Shown here one piece after another: positions 27,571 to 35,635 of a stretch of 64,000 nt of DNA. The translations under genes and the position numbers were made by a program. How positions within the stretch are numbered: the stretch's first letter is position 1; each line of letters starts with the position of its first letter. The notes beneath the pieces are model-generated. The model was not told the DNA's origin and ran no database searches. It saw only the letters and a list, made by a program, of their open reading frames with translations. The DNA comes from Enterobacter vonholyi (lineage in GTDB: Bacteria > Pseudomonadota > Gammaproteobacteria > Enterobacterales > Enterobacteriaceae): positions 434,001 through 498,000 of the forward strand of contig NZ_VTUC01000006.1 of the NCBI RefSeq assembly GCF_008364555.1, read 5' to 3'.

Positions 27571-28263
27571 TTACTCCTCCAGTAACCGGAGTTCCGTTCC
27601 AAGTTTTATTGCGTGTCTGGCATTATTCACACCGAGTTTTTTCATTATATTGCCCATATGGAATTTAACGGTGCGCTCGGCAATAGACAAAATAACAGCA
27701 ATTTCTGCGTACGTTTTCCCGGCACTGACCCATTTAAGGATTTGGCGCTCACGTGGCGATAAGAAAACATTCTTTTTCTGCTGATGCTGACTATACAGAT
27801 TGAGTGTCTTCTGATGTAACTGAACAAGGAAGCGTAGAAATTGCGGCCGATACTTCTCTATGTCAATGCCAGAATGCTTAGGACTGATGACGGATAAGAC
27901 AACAAGATTATTCAGATAGTCATGCAGAGGAAACGTCTGTCCCTGGTAAATATCATACTGGACACTTTCGTCGAAAATGCGTGTCAGGTTATAACCATCC
28001 GACAGTACGACATCACTTTCCCAGAAAAAATCTTCAACACAGCGCAAAGCCCTAATAATGACAGGGTCAATGAACTGGTATTTTCTTTCAAGGTAGATAT
28101 TAAACCACTCAGGGCTATTATTGATTATCCTCATCTGTGAAGGATCTTTCTTGTTCATAATAGCGTAGGCGAAGACGATCCCTTTGAAATCCTCAAAAAA
28201 CGCGTCAAGCTCACTCTGAATTAGCGTATTGATCGTTATGTCGTTGTAATATGTATCCTTCAC
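27571..28263 (-). CDS. LuxR family AHL-responsive regulator
   Basis: A 230-residue quorum-sensing regulator. The N-terminal autoinducer-binding domain keeps its conserved residues (Trp and Tyr in PEWFNIYLERKYQ, Asp-Pro in FIDPVII, Trp in FFWESD). The C-terminal LuxR/FixJ-type HTH is LSPRERQILKWVSAGKTYAE, with TVKFHMGNIMKKLGV as recognition region. It is closest to the EsaR type by eye. The start is uncertain: I choose GTG at 28261-28263, preceded by AGGAGG at 11 bases. The longer frame back to 28347 would start with TTG and no ribosome binding site. Confidence 0.87.
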   Translation of the reverse strand: MKDTYYNDITINTLIQSELDAFFEDFKGIVFAYAIMNKKDPSQMRIINNSPEWFNIYLERKYQFIDPVIIRALRCVEDFFWESDVVLSDGYNLTRIFDESVQYDIYQGQTFPLHDYLNNLVVLSVISPKHSGIDIEKYRPQFLRFLVQLHQKTLNLYSQHQQKKNVFLSPRERQILKWVSAGKTYAEIAVILSIAERTVKFHMGNIMKKLGVNNARHAIKLGTELRLLEE

Positions 28264-28568
28264 GTGAGATGCTGCCTCCTGTTCGAATGGAGGAGCAAGT
28301 ATAATATGCTTCGTTATCCGTAGCGAGTCGCATTTTAATCCAGACAACAGATAAGACAGGCTACCTCAGCGGGCAGCCTTGTGAACGTTTGGCATTTTTG
28401 AATGGTAAATGCAGATGACTCAGGGAATTGTTGATGATTTTATCGAATTGCGAAATCGTTCACTAAATATAGTAGGCTGCAAAATTTAGGAGGTTTTCCC
28501 TTTTCTTACGCGTAACGTACAAGCATACCGTTTACATACGTCTATAAATCAGGATTTAAACCAGTAGG
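28264..28568. other. Intergenic region upstream of luxR, downstream of nudK
   Basis: Moderately AT-rich, with no gene supported. It should hold the luxR promoter. The plus strand has a full AGGAGG at 28488-28493 with no start codon or open frame after it, probably a chance match or the remains of a lost gene. Confidence 0.5.
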
Positions 28569-29153
28569 TTACAGAATACCTTTAAGGGCAACATGATACA
28601 GCAGCATGATGGTTTTACCGTCGACAATCTTGCCCGTTTCAATGCTGCGTAAAGCCTCTTCAAGCGTCATTTCCAGCACGTCGATATCTTCTCCTTCAGC
28701 CTTGATCCCGCCGCCTGCGCTGGTTCTGTCATGTGGTTGGTACTCGGCAAGATAAAAGTAGAGTTTCTCCGTGACGGAGCCTGGGCTCATATAGGCTTCA
28801 AAGATTTTCTGCACGCGCGAAACGTGAAATCCGGTCTCTTCTTCCGCTTCTGCTTTAATGCGGCTTTCGGGATCCATGTTGTCCAGCAATCCTGCTGCTG
28901 CCTCAATTAAATCGTCTTCATGGCCGTTGATAAAGACAGGGAAGCGGAACTGGCGCGTCAGGATCACCGTCTTTTTCTCACGGTTATAGAGTAGAATCGT
29001 CGCGCCGTTGCCACGGTCATAGACTTCCCGATGCTGCCGCTGCCATTCACCATCACGCCGCTGCAGGTCAAAGGTGTATTTTTTGAGGATGTACCAGTTG
29101 TCTGACAGGGTTTCACTGTCGATGATGCGCACATCTGCACGTTTTGATTGCAC
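28569..29153 (-). CDS. nudK: NUDIX hydrolase, NudK (GDP-mannose pyrophosphatase)-like
   Basis: A 194-residue Nudix enzyme resembling E. coli NudK, which hydrolyses GDP-mannose to GMP and mannose-1-phosphate. Shared blocks are HREVYDRGNGATILLYN, RQFRFPVFINGHE and the Nudix box at about residues 88-109 (GLLDNMDPESRIKAEAEEET...). In this box the usual Arg before the EExG core is Ala and the first Glu is Asp. The metal-binding EEET core is intact. The start is GTG at 29151-29153 with a strong AGGAGG. Divergent from a DeoR-type regulator. Confidence 0.78.
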   Translation of the reverse strand: MQSKRADVRIIDSETLSDNWYILKKYTFDLQRRDGEWQRQHREVYDRGNGATILLYNREKKTVILTRQFRFPVFINGHEDDLIEAAAGLLDNMDPESRIKAEAEEETGFHVSRVQKIFEAYMSPGSVTEKLYFYLAEYQPHDRTSAGGGIKAEGEDIDVLEMTLEEALRSIETGKIVDGKTIMLLYHVALKGIL

Positions 29154-29239
29154 GAATGTCCCTCCTTACGTAGAGTAATGATCATAAACAGCATCATCAT
29201 GCATGTTCAGGATAAAACATGCAACATCAGGAATTCACC

Positions 29240-30013
29240 ATGCTCACCAGTCAGCGAAAACAATTGATCCTTGAAAAGCTTGGTGTCGAAGGTCAGGTAC
29301 AGTCAAAAGCGCTCAGTATTCTCTTTGACGTCTCTGAAGACACCATCCGGCGCGATCTGCGCGAGCTGGCGGCAGAAGGGCGTTTGCAGCGTGTTCACGG
29401 CGGCGCGCTGCCGTCATCTTCCGCTATTGCTCCTTTTGCCGAACGGCAATCCGTTAAGATGGATGCCAAAAAAAGGGTGGCCCGGAAAGGGGCACAGCTA
29501 ATTTCATCAGGCCAGGTGGTGATTGTCGACGGTGGCACGACAACCTCCGAGCTGATTACGTTTTTCCCTCCTGACTTGCGCATCACCGTGGTGACGCACA
29601 GCCCGAGTATTGCTCTGGGGCTCGTTGATCATCCTTCCATTGAGGTGATTTTGATCGGCGGACGCTTGTATAAACACTCGATTGTTGCGGTCGGCACTGC
29701 GGCCATTGAAGGCATAGCGAATATACATGCGGACCTGTTCTTTATGGGCGTGACCGGTATTCATCCTGACGCGGGGCTGACAACCGGTGATTTCGAAGAG
29801 GCATGCATCAAACGTGCATTTTCCGGCAGAGCCGCGGAGACGGTCGTTCTGGCTTCTCCGGAAAAGATCAACACCGCGTCTTCGTTTGTGATTGGCGATG
29901 TGTCTTCGGTAAATACCATCGTTGTTGAAGACGGTACAGATAAGGACTGGATCCGCGCGGTATCGGAAAAGGGCGTATCCGTCGTTCTGACCTCAGATCG
30001 TGACCCCCTCTGA
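29240..30013 (+). CDS. DeoR family transcriptional regulator
   Basis: A 257-residue sugar-metabolism type repressor. The N-terminal HTH has LTSQRKQLILEKLGVEGQVQ and the DeoR signature VSEDTIRRDLRELAAEGRLQ, followed by RVHGGALP. The C-terminal sensor domain has VDGGTTTSEL and GVTGIHPDAGLTT, the pattern of the sugar-phosphate isomerase-like fold. ATG at 29240 follows CAGGA; an ATG at 29219 is in frame but has no clear ribosome binding site. It is divergent from the nudK-like gene, its most likely target. Confidence 0.85.
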   Translation: MLTSQRKQLILEKLGVEGQVQSKALSILFDVSEDTIRRDLRELAAEGRLQRVHGGALPSSSAIAPFAERQSVKMDAKKRVARKGAQLISSGQVVIVDGGTTTSELITFFPPDLRITVVTHSPSIALGLVDHPSIEVILIGGRLYKHSIVAVGTAAIEGIANIHADLFFMGVTGIHPDAGLTTGDFEEACIKRAFSGRAAETVVLASPEKINTASSFVIGDVSSVNTIVVEDGTDKDWIRAVSEKGVSVVLTSDRDPL

Positions 30014-30051
30014 CAGCCAGCCTTTGACCACGGGCTGGCTGGCGTTCCGGA

Positions 30052-30414
30052 TTAAGCTTCTGGAATGTTCTCAAGCGCGGTATAAACGCTGAGACCATAT
30101 TTTCGGGCTACTTCAATATCCTTATCGGCACCTTTAGACGCACCGGCAATACGATAAATCGCATCACATTTTGCGATGAGCCGGTGAGCAACGGGGTACA
30201 GCATCGCTTCGCTGATTTCATCACCCACCGTTATTGAGCCTGCGGCTTTTGCCAGCGGCAAAGCAAGCCATTCACCAATGACCGGAATGTGGCCACGCTG
30301 GTAAACGGCTAATGCTGCGCTTTCGAGACGCGCCAGATTCTCATCGATTCGTGCCTGAACGCCATCGGTACCGCTGCGATAGGGCCCGGCAATTAAAATC
30401 AACTGTTGTGTCAT
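30052..30414 (-). CDS. DUF4406 (deoxyribosyltransferase-like fold) protein
   Basis: A 120-residue protein starting MTQQLILIAGPYRSG. The IAGPYR motif, the central GHIPVIGEWLALPL and the later CDAIYRIAGASKGADKDIE resemble the DUF4406 / nucleoside 2-deoxyribosyltransferase-like superfamily. In that superfamily the AGP-Y motif binds nucleoside and a later Asp/Glu is catalytic. True activity is unknown. The ATG at 30412-30414 has GAGG 5 bases upstream. Convergent with the DeoR gene. Confidence 0.75.
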   Translation of the reverse strand: MTQQLILIAGPYRSGTDGVQARIDENLARLESAALAVYQRGHIPVIGEWLALPLAKAAGSITVGDEISEAMLYPVAHRLIAKCDAIYRIAGASKGADKDIEVARKYGLSVYTALENIPEA

Positions 30415-30563
30415 AAATACCTCTGTCAGTGTTATTGCATGAAAATGCACATTTACAGACGAGACTTTACGACATCACTGGCCAGGAATACAGCATTTCG
30501 TGCAATATCGTGCAACAAACTGCATGAGTGAATCGTTTGACGGTTACTGGAAGACTCGTTGAG

Positions 30564-30935
30564 CTACTCGCTCTCCGGCGTATGGCACACGGCCTCGATG
30601 TTATGACCATCAGGTGAGATGACAAAAGCGGCATAATAATTTTCACCGTACGAACGCAATCCCGGCCCGCCGTTATCACGTCCGCCAGCGCGAAGCGCGG
30701 CATGGAAAAAATCATCAACCTGCTGACGCGTATTAGCCACAAACGCCAGATGCAGGGGCGCGGGTTTGTCATTTGTATGGAAAAGGCAAAGTGAAACGTC
30801 CCCGGAGCTCATTTCAACACCATACTCCGGCGCGCCTTCATCGATGATTTTTACCCCAAGCGGGCGAAGCGCCTCGAGGAAGAAAGTTTTACTTTTTTCA
30901 TAATCGCTGACGCCGAATTTCACATGATCGAACAT
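30564..30935 (-). CDS. VOC family (glyoxalase/bleomycin resistance-like) protein
   Basis: A 123-residue vicinal-oxygen-chelate protein with two betaalphabetabetabeta modules. It starts MFDHVKFGVSDYEKSKTFF with the first metal-ligand His, and APLHLAFVA and HNIEAVCH provide the other conserved His/Glu positions. Members range from glyoxalases to antibiotic-binding proteins, so no substrate can be given. It stands alone. Confidence 0.82.
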   Translation of the reverse strand: MFDHVKFGVSDYEKSKTFFLEALRPLGVKIIDEGAPEYGVEMSSGDVSLCLFHTNDKPAPLHLAFVANTRQQVDDFFHAALRAGGRDNGGPGLRSYGENYYAAFVISPDGHNIEAVCHTPESE

Positions 30936-31029
30936 TATCGACTCCTCAAAAGAGATAGAGAAATGAAGAGTATAGAAGGTGAGAGGAGTCGAATACGATC
31001 AAAGGCGTGTCAATGTGACAGATATCTCT

Positions 31030-31473
31030 CTACATAGCAGACCGTTTCCGCCCAACAAATGTCCAGCGCAGGTAGTCGTAAATCCAGTTAAACAGTAACG
31101 TGTACGGCAGGAAAAACAGTACAAGACCGATCTCAACAAAAAATGCCTCAGTCACTGTAAGATTCAGCATAACCATCGCGACAGGAATTAGGGTGATGAT
31201 GAGTCCCGTTTCAAAACCTACAGCATGGATCGCTCGAATGAGAAACGTCCGTTGAAAGCGGTATTTTTTCTGCAGCGAGTCGAAGAGTTTATTAAAAATA
31301 AAATTCCAGACCGTTGCGGTAAGGGCGGATATCACGGACAACGAGCCCGACTGGAGTATCGACACGTTCATCAGCCAGGCAAGAGACAGCGCGATAATAA
31401 TGTTGGCCATCACTTCAAAAATGACTGCGTGGAAAATTCTCTCTTTAACACTTTTATTTAATTCAATTTCCAT
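31030..31473 (-). CDS. PACE family multidrug efflux protein
   Basis: A 147-residue inner-membrane protein with four predicted helices arranged as two tandem BTP domains. These are marked by ERIFHAVIFEV in the first repeat and IRAIHAVGFETGLI in the second. That is the pattern of the proteobacterial antimicrobial compound efflux family (AceI of Acinetobacter exports chlorhexidine). The conserved helix-1 glutamate is present (FEV). It ends basic (VGRKRSAM). Substrate and inducer unknown. It is followed upstream by an unrelated epimerase gene. Confidence 0.85.
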   Translation of the reverse strand: MEIELNKSVKERIFHAVIFEVMANIIIALSLAWLMNVSILQSGSLSVISALTATVWNFIFNKLFDSLQKKYRFQRTFLIRAIHAVGFETGLIITLIPVAMVMLNLTVTEAFFVEIGLVLFFLPYTLLFNWIYDYLRWTFVGRKRSAM

Positions 31474-31547
31474 TTGCTTAGGGCTGCGTTTTCAAAAGCT
31501 GAAGTATATCAGACATCGTTCAACCCTTTCTAAACGTACAGGTTATG

Positions 31548-32510
31548 TTAAATGCAGCCCAGGCCCGCTAATGTGGAATGTACAGCTTCAATAAGAGGGG
31601 TCTGGGGCTCATGGCCCAGAAAGGAAACCAGTTTTGAATTATCCATTTCTATTGTCTGCTCCCAGATATAACGCATCTCCTGCATTTCATGCAGTGTGGT
31701 ATTAAAGGGGCTTATCGCCGAGATAAGCCACCAGGGAAACGATTTCACCTTCGCCTGAATACCGGCACGCTCCGCGACGTGCTTTATGGCGGCAGTCATC
31801 GCTGTCCCGTCAGGATCCCAATGCCCGCGCATATGGAAACTGGCAAACGGTTCGAGTTCCTCCCGACGCGACAGCAGTGCAACGAGCGTTTCGGCGACAT
31901 CCGGCAGATAAGCCCACTGGTGGCCTGCGCCGGTTTTCCCGGGGTTTTGAATTATCTTCGGCGGTTGCCCCGGTTTGACCAATCCCTGCGAAAACCAGTT
32001 ATTGCCGGCATGGGGACCAAAAAAGTCACCTGCACGTAAAATCAGCACCTTTCCGCCACGCTGCGCATAGTCTGCAAGCTCCTGCTCCATTTGCACCCGT
32101 ATCGCACCTTTTCGGGTAAACGGATTCTGAGGAGAATCCTCGCGTAAGAGGGGAAAAGCATCCGGACCGTAGTTATAAATCGTGCCCGGCAGAACGATTA
32201 ACGCACCGTTTCGCTCCGCTGCATTTATGGTGTTATGCAGCATGGGCAAAACCAGCTGTTCCCAGTTTCGATAACCCGGCGGGTTTACGCCATGGATAAT
32301 AACGCTGCATTCGGACGCCGCTGCCTCAACCTGTTCTGCATTCTGCGCATCACCACTTATCCAAGGAATGCTTTTGTTGCGATCGTCAGTTTTCGGAGCG
32401 CTGCGGCGCAATGCACGCACATCCCATTCATCACGGATCAATTTGCGGGCTATTTCGCCACCGATCCCACCCGTTGCGCCCAGTATCAGTACCTTATTTG
32501 TGTTTTTCAT
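31548..32510 (-). CDS. NAD(P)-dependent epimerase/dehydratase family protein
   Basis: A 320-residue extended/atypical short-chain dehydrogenase with the Rossmann motif VLILGATGGIGGEIARKL at about residues 8-25 and a YNYGPDAF segment in the usual Tyr region. No YxxxK is apparent, which suggests an atypical NmrA-like or reductase role. Divergent from a LysR-type gene that probably controls it; the 94-bp gap includes AT-rich sequence suited to LysR binding. Substrate unknown. Confidence 0.8.
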   Translation of the reverse strand: MKNTNKVLILGATGGIGGEIARKLIRDEWDVRALRRSAPKTDDRNKSIPWISGDAQNAEQVEAAASECSVIIHGVNPPGYRNWEQLVLPMLHNTINAAERNGALIVLPGTIYNYGPDAFPLLREDSPQNPFTRKGAIRVQMEQELADYAQRGGKVLILRAGDFFGPHAGNNWFSQGLVKPGQPPKIIQNPGKTGAGHQWAYLPDVAETLVALLSRREELEPFASFHMRGHWDPDGTAMTAAIKHVAERAGIQAKVKSFPWWLISAISPFNTTLHEMQEMRYIWEQTIEMDNSKLVSFLGHEPQTPLIEAVHSTLAGLGCI

Positions 32511-32604
32511 CGTTTGACCCTTATTGGATATCTGCTTGACATCATAATGACCGCACGGGCTAAATGTAATTGCATAATATAAGCCAGCAGGTATTCATTT
32601 TTGT

Positions 32605-33513
32605 ATGAAGCTAAATATCCCGTGGGAATGGTATCGCACCTTTCTGGCCGTGATGAGGGAAGGGTCTCTGTCAGGGGCCGCACGCAGGCTTGCCATTACT
32701 CAGCCAACCGCCGGGCGCCATATTGCGGCGCTGGAGTCAGCCCTGGGCCTTGTTTTATTTACCCGTTCACAGACAGGATTACAGGCCACGGATGCAGCCG
32801 TTGAGCTGAAGGGCCATGCGCAGTCGATGGAAAATACGGCCATGATGATTGAGCGGTCGGCAGCCAGTTTCAGTTCCGGCGCAACCGGATTACGAGGCAT
32901 TGTGCGCGTCGCCGCCAGTGAAATCATCGGCACGGAGGTTCTGCCTCCAGTGATTGCACAAATAAAGAAAGAATATCCGCAGATAGTTATTGAACTGGTT
33001 CTGTCTAATCGCGTTCAGGATTTACTGAACCGGGAAGCGGATATTGCCGTACGCATGGCCACGCCTGTGCAGGAGCAACTGATTGCACGCCGGATGGGCA
33101 GGGTTGAAATAGGTCTGCATGCCGCGCCAGCCTATCTGTCACGATGTGGTGCTCCGGAAAGTATTGATGAGTTATTCACCCATACGCTCGTGGGTTTCGA
33201 TAATACGACTCCCTTTATTTTACAGGCACTTAAACAATATCCACAGCTAAACCGTGAATTGTTTACCGTGCGGAGTGACAGTGATATTGCACAATTAAAC
33301 CTCATTCGTGCAGGAGCGGGTATCGGTATGTGCCAGGTACAACTGGCCGATTTTTCTCCGCCGTTACAGAGGGTCATGCCTGATTTCTTTGCATTTCATC
33401 TCGACACCTGGCTGGTGATGCATGAGGATTTACGCCATAGCCAGGCCTGTAAAACGGTGTTTGATTATCTTGCGGAGGGTTTGCAGGCTTATATCAACAG
33501 GACAAAACGGTAA
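32605..33513 (+). CDS. LysR family transcriptional regulator
   Basis: A 302-residue regulator with a N-terminal winged HTH (WYRTFLAVMREGSLSGAARR, then ITQPTAGRHIAALE) and the LysR substrate-binding domain (TEVLPPVIAQIKKEYPQIVI). It is divergent from the epimerase gene at 32510. A KOPS octamer (GGGAAGGG) lies within the coding sequence at 32657-32664. It is the last gene before dif. Confidence 0.85.
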   Translation: MKLNIPWEWYRTFLAVMREGSLSGAARRLAITQPTAGRHIAALESALGLVLFTRSQTGLQATDAAVELKGHAQSMENTAMMIERSAASFSSGATGLRGIVRVAASEIIGTEVLPPVIAQIKKEYPQIVIELVLSNRVQDLLNREADIAVRMATPVQEQLIARRMGRVEIGLHAAPAYLSRCGAPESIDELFTHTLVGFDNTTPFILQALKQYPQLNRELFTVRSDSDIAQLNLIRAGAGIGMCQVQLADFSPPLQRVMPDFFAFHLDTWLVMHEDLRHSQACKTVFDYLAEGLQAYINRTKR

Positions 33514-33758
33514 ATAATAAGGCTGGGAAGAACAGTACCGTCAAGCTGACGTGCTATCTGCGTTTTAAGGGATGTGAAATGCGTAAGTTCAGTTCAAAGT
33601 TCTGATGCGGCAGATGAGCGTATTCAACACGGCCTTTGGTTGAGACGTTGAGCAAAAGCTGGATGCACATAAGATGGTCAGCTAAGACGCTTTAATAGTC
33701 CATCGGCATCCAGGCTAACGATGACCACAAAACACCAGATTTCCCCTGATTTCATACC

Positions 33759-33786
33759 GGTGCGCATAATGTATATTATGTTAAAT
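33759..33786. other. dif: dif chromosome dimer-resolution site (XerCD)
   Basis: A 28-bp site made of the XerC-binding arm GGTGCGCATAA (33759-33769), the 6-bp central region TGTATA (33770-33775) and the XerD-binding arm TTATGTTAAAT (33776-33786). This is the E. coli K-12 dif sequence as I recall it, base for base. XerC/XerD, activated by FtsK at the septum, recombine it to resolve chromosome dimers. Position near marRAB/uxaB/tam fits the E. coli terminus, and KOPS motifs on either side point to it. dif sites are also used by Xer-integrating phages, but only one copy is present here. Confidence 0.95.
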
Positions 33787-34052
33787 CGCCTACTGTGGTA
33801 AATAAGTTCACAAGACACTCCCACTAACTGATAAATCAATACGTTAGGATTTCTGATCTCCCTCTCGTTTCTTGCATCATGTTGATCGTTAACTTACTTC
33901 ATGAACTTAGATGGTTCACATAAAATCATAGGGTTAAGTCACCCCTAATCTTTCGTTTGCTGGCATTATGTTTAAGAGCTATTTTCTTAATATCCACATA
34001 TAGATAATGAAATTCGTTGTGATTTCTGACTACTCTCCGGATGGGAAGAATA

Positions 34053-34079
34053 AAATCCGCCTTCTGTGAAGGCGGATTT
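34053..34079 (-). terminator. Terminator of the flavodoxin-fold gene
   Basis: A perfect 12-bp stem, AAATCCGCCTTC (34053-34064) and GAAGGCGGATTT (34068-34079), with a TGT loop. On the minus strand it follows the stop codon directly and is followed by TTTTATTC. Confidence 0.85.
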
Positions 34080-34682
34080 CTACTTTGTCAGGCGTTCAAT
34101 CAGCTGGCGCTGGTATTCAGGCAGCTGGCTGGTTCTCACCCCCTGAAAAAAAAGTGGCGGGAGCCATGTCATGCCCGCATGTAATGCACTGGCTTTCATG
34201 GGTGTGAAAACATCGGCAAGCTCGGTACCTGTTCTGCCATTTTTTCCGTATGTTGAGTCATCACCGGCAGCAGTAGTAACAATAAGCATTTCCTTACCCT
34301 TCCATAAATCCGGGCCAACGCTACCCCATGTGTCATTCATATACGCTTTCATCATTGGGGTGATATTGAACCAGTGGGTGGGAAAGATAAATACTATCCT
34401 GTCATTCTGGCGTGTGATACGCCTCTCCTCATCACCGTTTATCTTGCGCGTATCGAAACCATAGAGCGTTTCAAGGTTACGAACAGTGACTCCATCTACG
34501 CTCTCAGCAGCCTGCTGTAGCCCTTTAATCATAACGGACTGCTCCGGATACGGATGAGAAACGATTACAAGCGTCCTTATATGGCTTTTCTCTTTACTGA
34601 TGGCAGCTTTAAGTGGCATCACTAAGACCAGCAGAAAAAACGCCAGCATTTTAACAGGCAGCCCCGGAAAGAGTGGTTTCAT
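34080..34682 (-). CDS. NAD(P)H dehydrogenase-like flavodoxin-fold protein with N-terminal signal/anchor
   Basis: A 200-residue protein. Residues about 1-27 form a hydrophobic signal peptide or anchor (MLAFFLLVLVMPLKA). The rest is a Flavodoxin_2 / NQO1 / KefF-like fold: RTLVIVSHPYPEQSVMIKGL (FMN phosphate loop), IVFIFPTHWFNITPMMKAYM (the P-x-x-W-F-x-x-P motif) and VTTAAGDDSTYG. This family is normally cytoplasmic and reduces quinones using NAD(P)H and FMN. Export or anchoring would be unusual. A strong terminator follows. The nearest upstream gene is a DUF2255 gene on the same strand. Confidence 0.78.
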   Translation of the reverse strand: MKPLFPGLPVKMLAFFLLVLVMPLKAAISKEKSHIRTLVIVSHPYPEQSVMIKGLQQAAESVDGVTVRNLETLYGFDTRKINGDEERRITRQNDRIVFIFPTHWFNITPMMKAYMNDTWGSVGPDLWKGKEMLIVTTAAGDDSTYGKNGRTGTELADVFTPMKASALHAGMTWLPPLFFQGVRTSQLPEYQRQLIERLTK

Positions 34683-34764
34683 ACTTGCCTCCAGTTTCAG
34701 GGAAATTAAAGTTAAACAGGCAGATTTTGCCTCACAGAACAGGCAGTATCACTGCGACAGGAAA

Positions 34765-35136
34765 TCACGAAGGTAAAATCTCAATCGTGGCCGCTCTGGC
34801 GCGTGTCCCTGTCATTGCGGAAACATAGCTGCTGCCGGAGTACTTTTTCTGGTAAGCCTGATCTATTTTACTTTCAAGCTCAGGGTCTGATGGTTTTGCA
34901 AACAGGACGTCGAACTCCTGTCCAATAGCCAGTATCTTACCCGCCTGCTGGGACAATGCAGCCTGATACCATTTTGAACGGGTACCACTATAGGCTCGGA
35001 CGAAAAGTCGGTTACCCACCTTCACTTCCCAAATCCATGTCGGCTTACCGGTCGTATTCATATCGGGATGATACGGAGCGATTTTTAGGTCATCGGCCTC
35101 ATCTATTCTTGTTAATACTTCATAGTTCCAGAACAT
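34765..35136 (-). CDS. DUF2255 family protein
   Basis: A 123-residue protein beginning MFWNYEVLTRIDEADDLKIA. The block TWIWEVKVGNRLFVRAYSG and the following SKWYQAAL are typical of DUF2255, a small family related to the pyridoxamine-phosphate-oxidase-like split barrel in its length and motif use. No function is established. The start at 35134-35136 is chosen because GAGGAGAGG lies just upstream; an in-frame ATG at 35154 sits before that ribosome binding site. Possibly cotranscribed with the flavodoxin-fold gene 82 bp downstream. Confidence 0.72.
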   Translation of the reverse strand: MFWNYEVLTRIDEADDLKIAPYHPDMNTTGKPTWIWEVKVGNRLFVRAYSGTRSKWYQAALSQQAGKILAIGQEFDVLFAKPSDPELESKIDQAYQKKYSGSSYVSAMTGTRARAATIEILPS

Positions 35137-35263
35137 AAACCTCTCCTCTTTCATATGCGGCTATTTTTTTCTATTGCAGCATTAACTCGATAAATTAATG
35201 TTGCATGAGAAATTAGAGCCTGCTTCACGAGTAACAGCAGAGTGGCTGTTATTAAAATTAGGA

Positions 35264-35521
35264 TTAATGCATCTCAGCGACGGTATTACCGACTATCAAC
35301 TGAATAATATATTGGCGGTCCATAATGAAACTGAGCTGGCATGCCTTTCCTGCGGTTGCCAGTCGACTCCAGAGTACCAGCACTGCCTGTATTTTTGCCT
35401 GTTCGAGCGCAAATCCAATACCATCAAGACTGTCTGCGTTTGTCTGAAGTTCTTTTATCATCTTCACGCATTCGCCGGTCAGGCCATCATAGCTAAGTGA
35501 AAACGTTTGTTTAGTATCCAT
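35264..35521 (-). CDS. Small hypothetical protein
   Basis: An 85-residue frame starting MDTKQTFSLSYDGLTGECV. It has an amphipathic helical middle (ECVKMIKELQTNADSLDGIG) and resembles a small folded protein more than the overlapping plus-strand frame (35198-35500), which is cysteine-rich and unlike a protein. The ribosome binding site is weak (AAGAG). I recognise no family. It may be real or part of the scrambled DNA next to it. Confidence 0.4.
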   Translation of the reverse strand: MDTKQTFSLSYDGLTGECVKMIKELQTNADSLDGIGFALEQAKIQAVLVLWSRLATAGKACQLSFIMDRQYIIQLIVGNTVAEMH

Positions 35522-35567
35522 TCGGCACGCTCTTTAGGGGGAATACACAACACCCCATGCTAAGAGA

Positions 35568-35599
35568 GCAGTGTCTGTCGTTTGTCGCACAGACACTGC
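35568..35599. repeat. 11-bp inverted repeat
   Basis: GCAGTGTCTGT (35568-35578) and ACAGACACTGC (35589-35599) are perfect complements around a 10-base loop. There is no following T-run on either strand, so it is more like a regulator-binding dyad than a terminator. No gene start is nearby on either side, which suggests a leftover operator. Confidence 0.55.
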
Positions 35600-35635
35600 A
35601 TCTGAAAACACCGGACGGTGCTATGGCTTACTTAT

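Larger units (their letters stand above)
33514..34079. other. 566-bp non-coding region containing dif
   Basis: No open frame with protein-like composition on either strand. The region holds the dif recombination site near its middle (33759-33786) and the terminator of the next minus-strand gene at its right end. The rest is unremarkable, increasingly AT-rich sequence to the right of dif. Confidence 0.7.

Noticed and set aside
28488..28493. AGGAGG on the plus strand before nudK as evidence of a small gene
   Set aside because: No start codon or open frame at a usable distance downstream.
30052..30414. Toxin or anti-phage function for the DUF4406 protein
   Set aside because: There is no defence-gene neighbourhood and no fused effector domain; nothing in the sequence supports it.
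33759..33786. The dif sequence as a mark of an integrated Xer-dependent phage or mobile element
   Set aside because: Only one copy is present and no phage or integrative-element genes flank it, so it is the chromosomal site.
35198..35500. Plus-strand open frame of 100 codons
   Set aside because: Cysteine-rich composition, no good ribosome binding site, and it overlaps a more protein-like minus-strand frame. I list the latter only, with low confidence.
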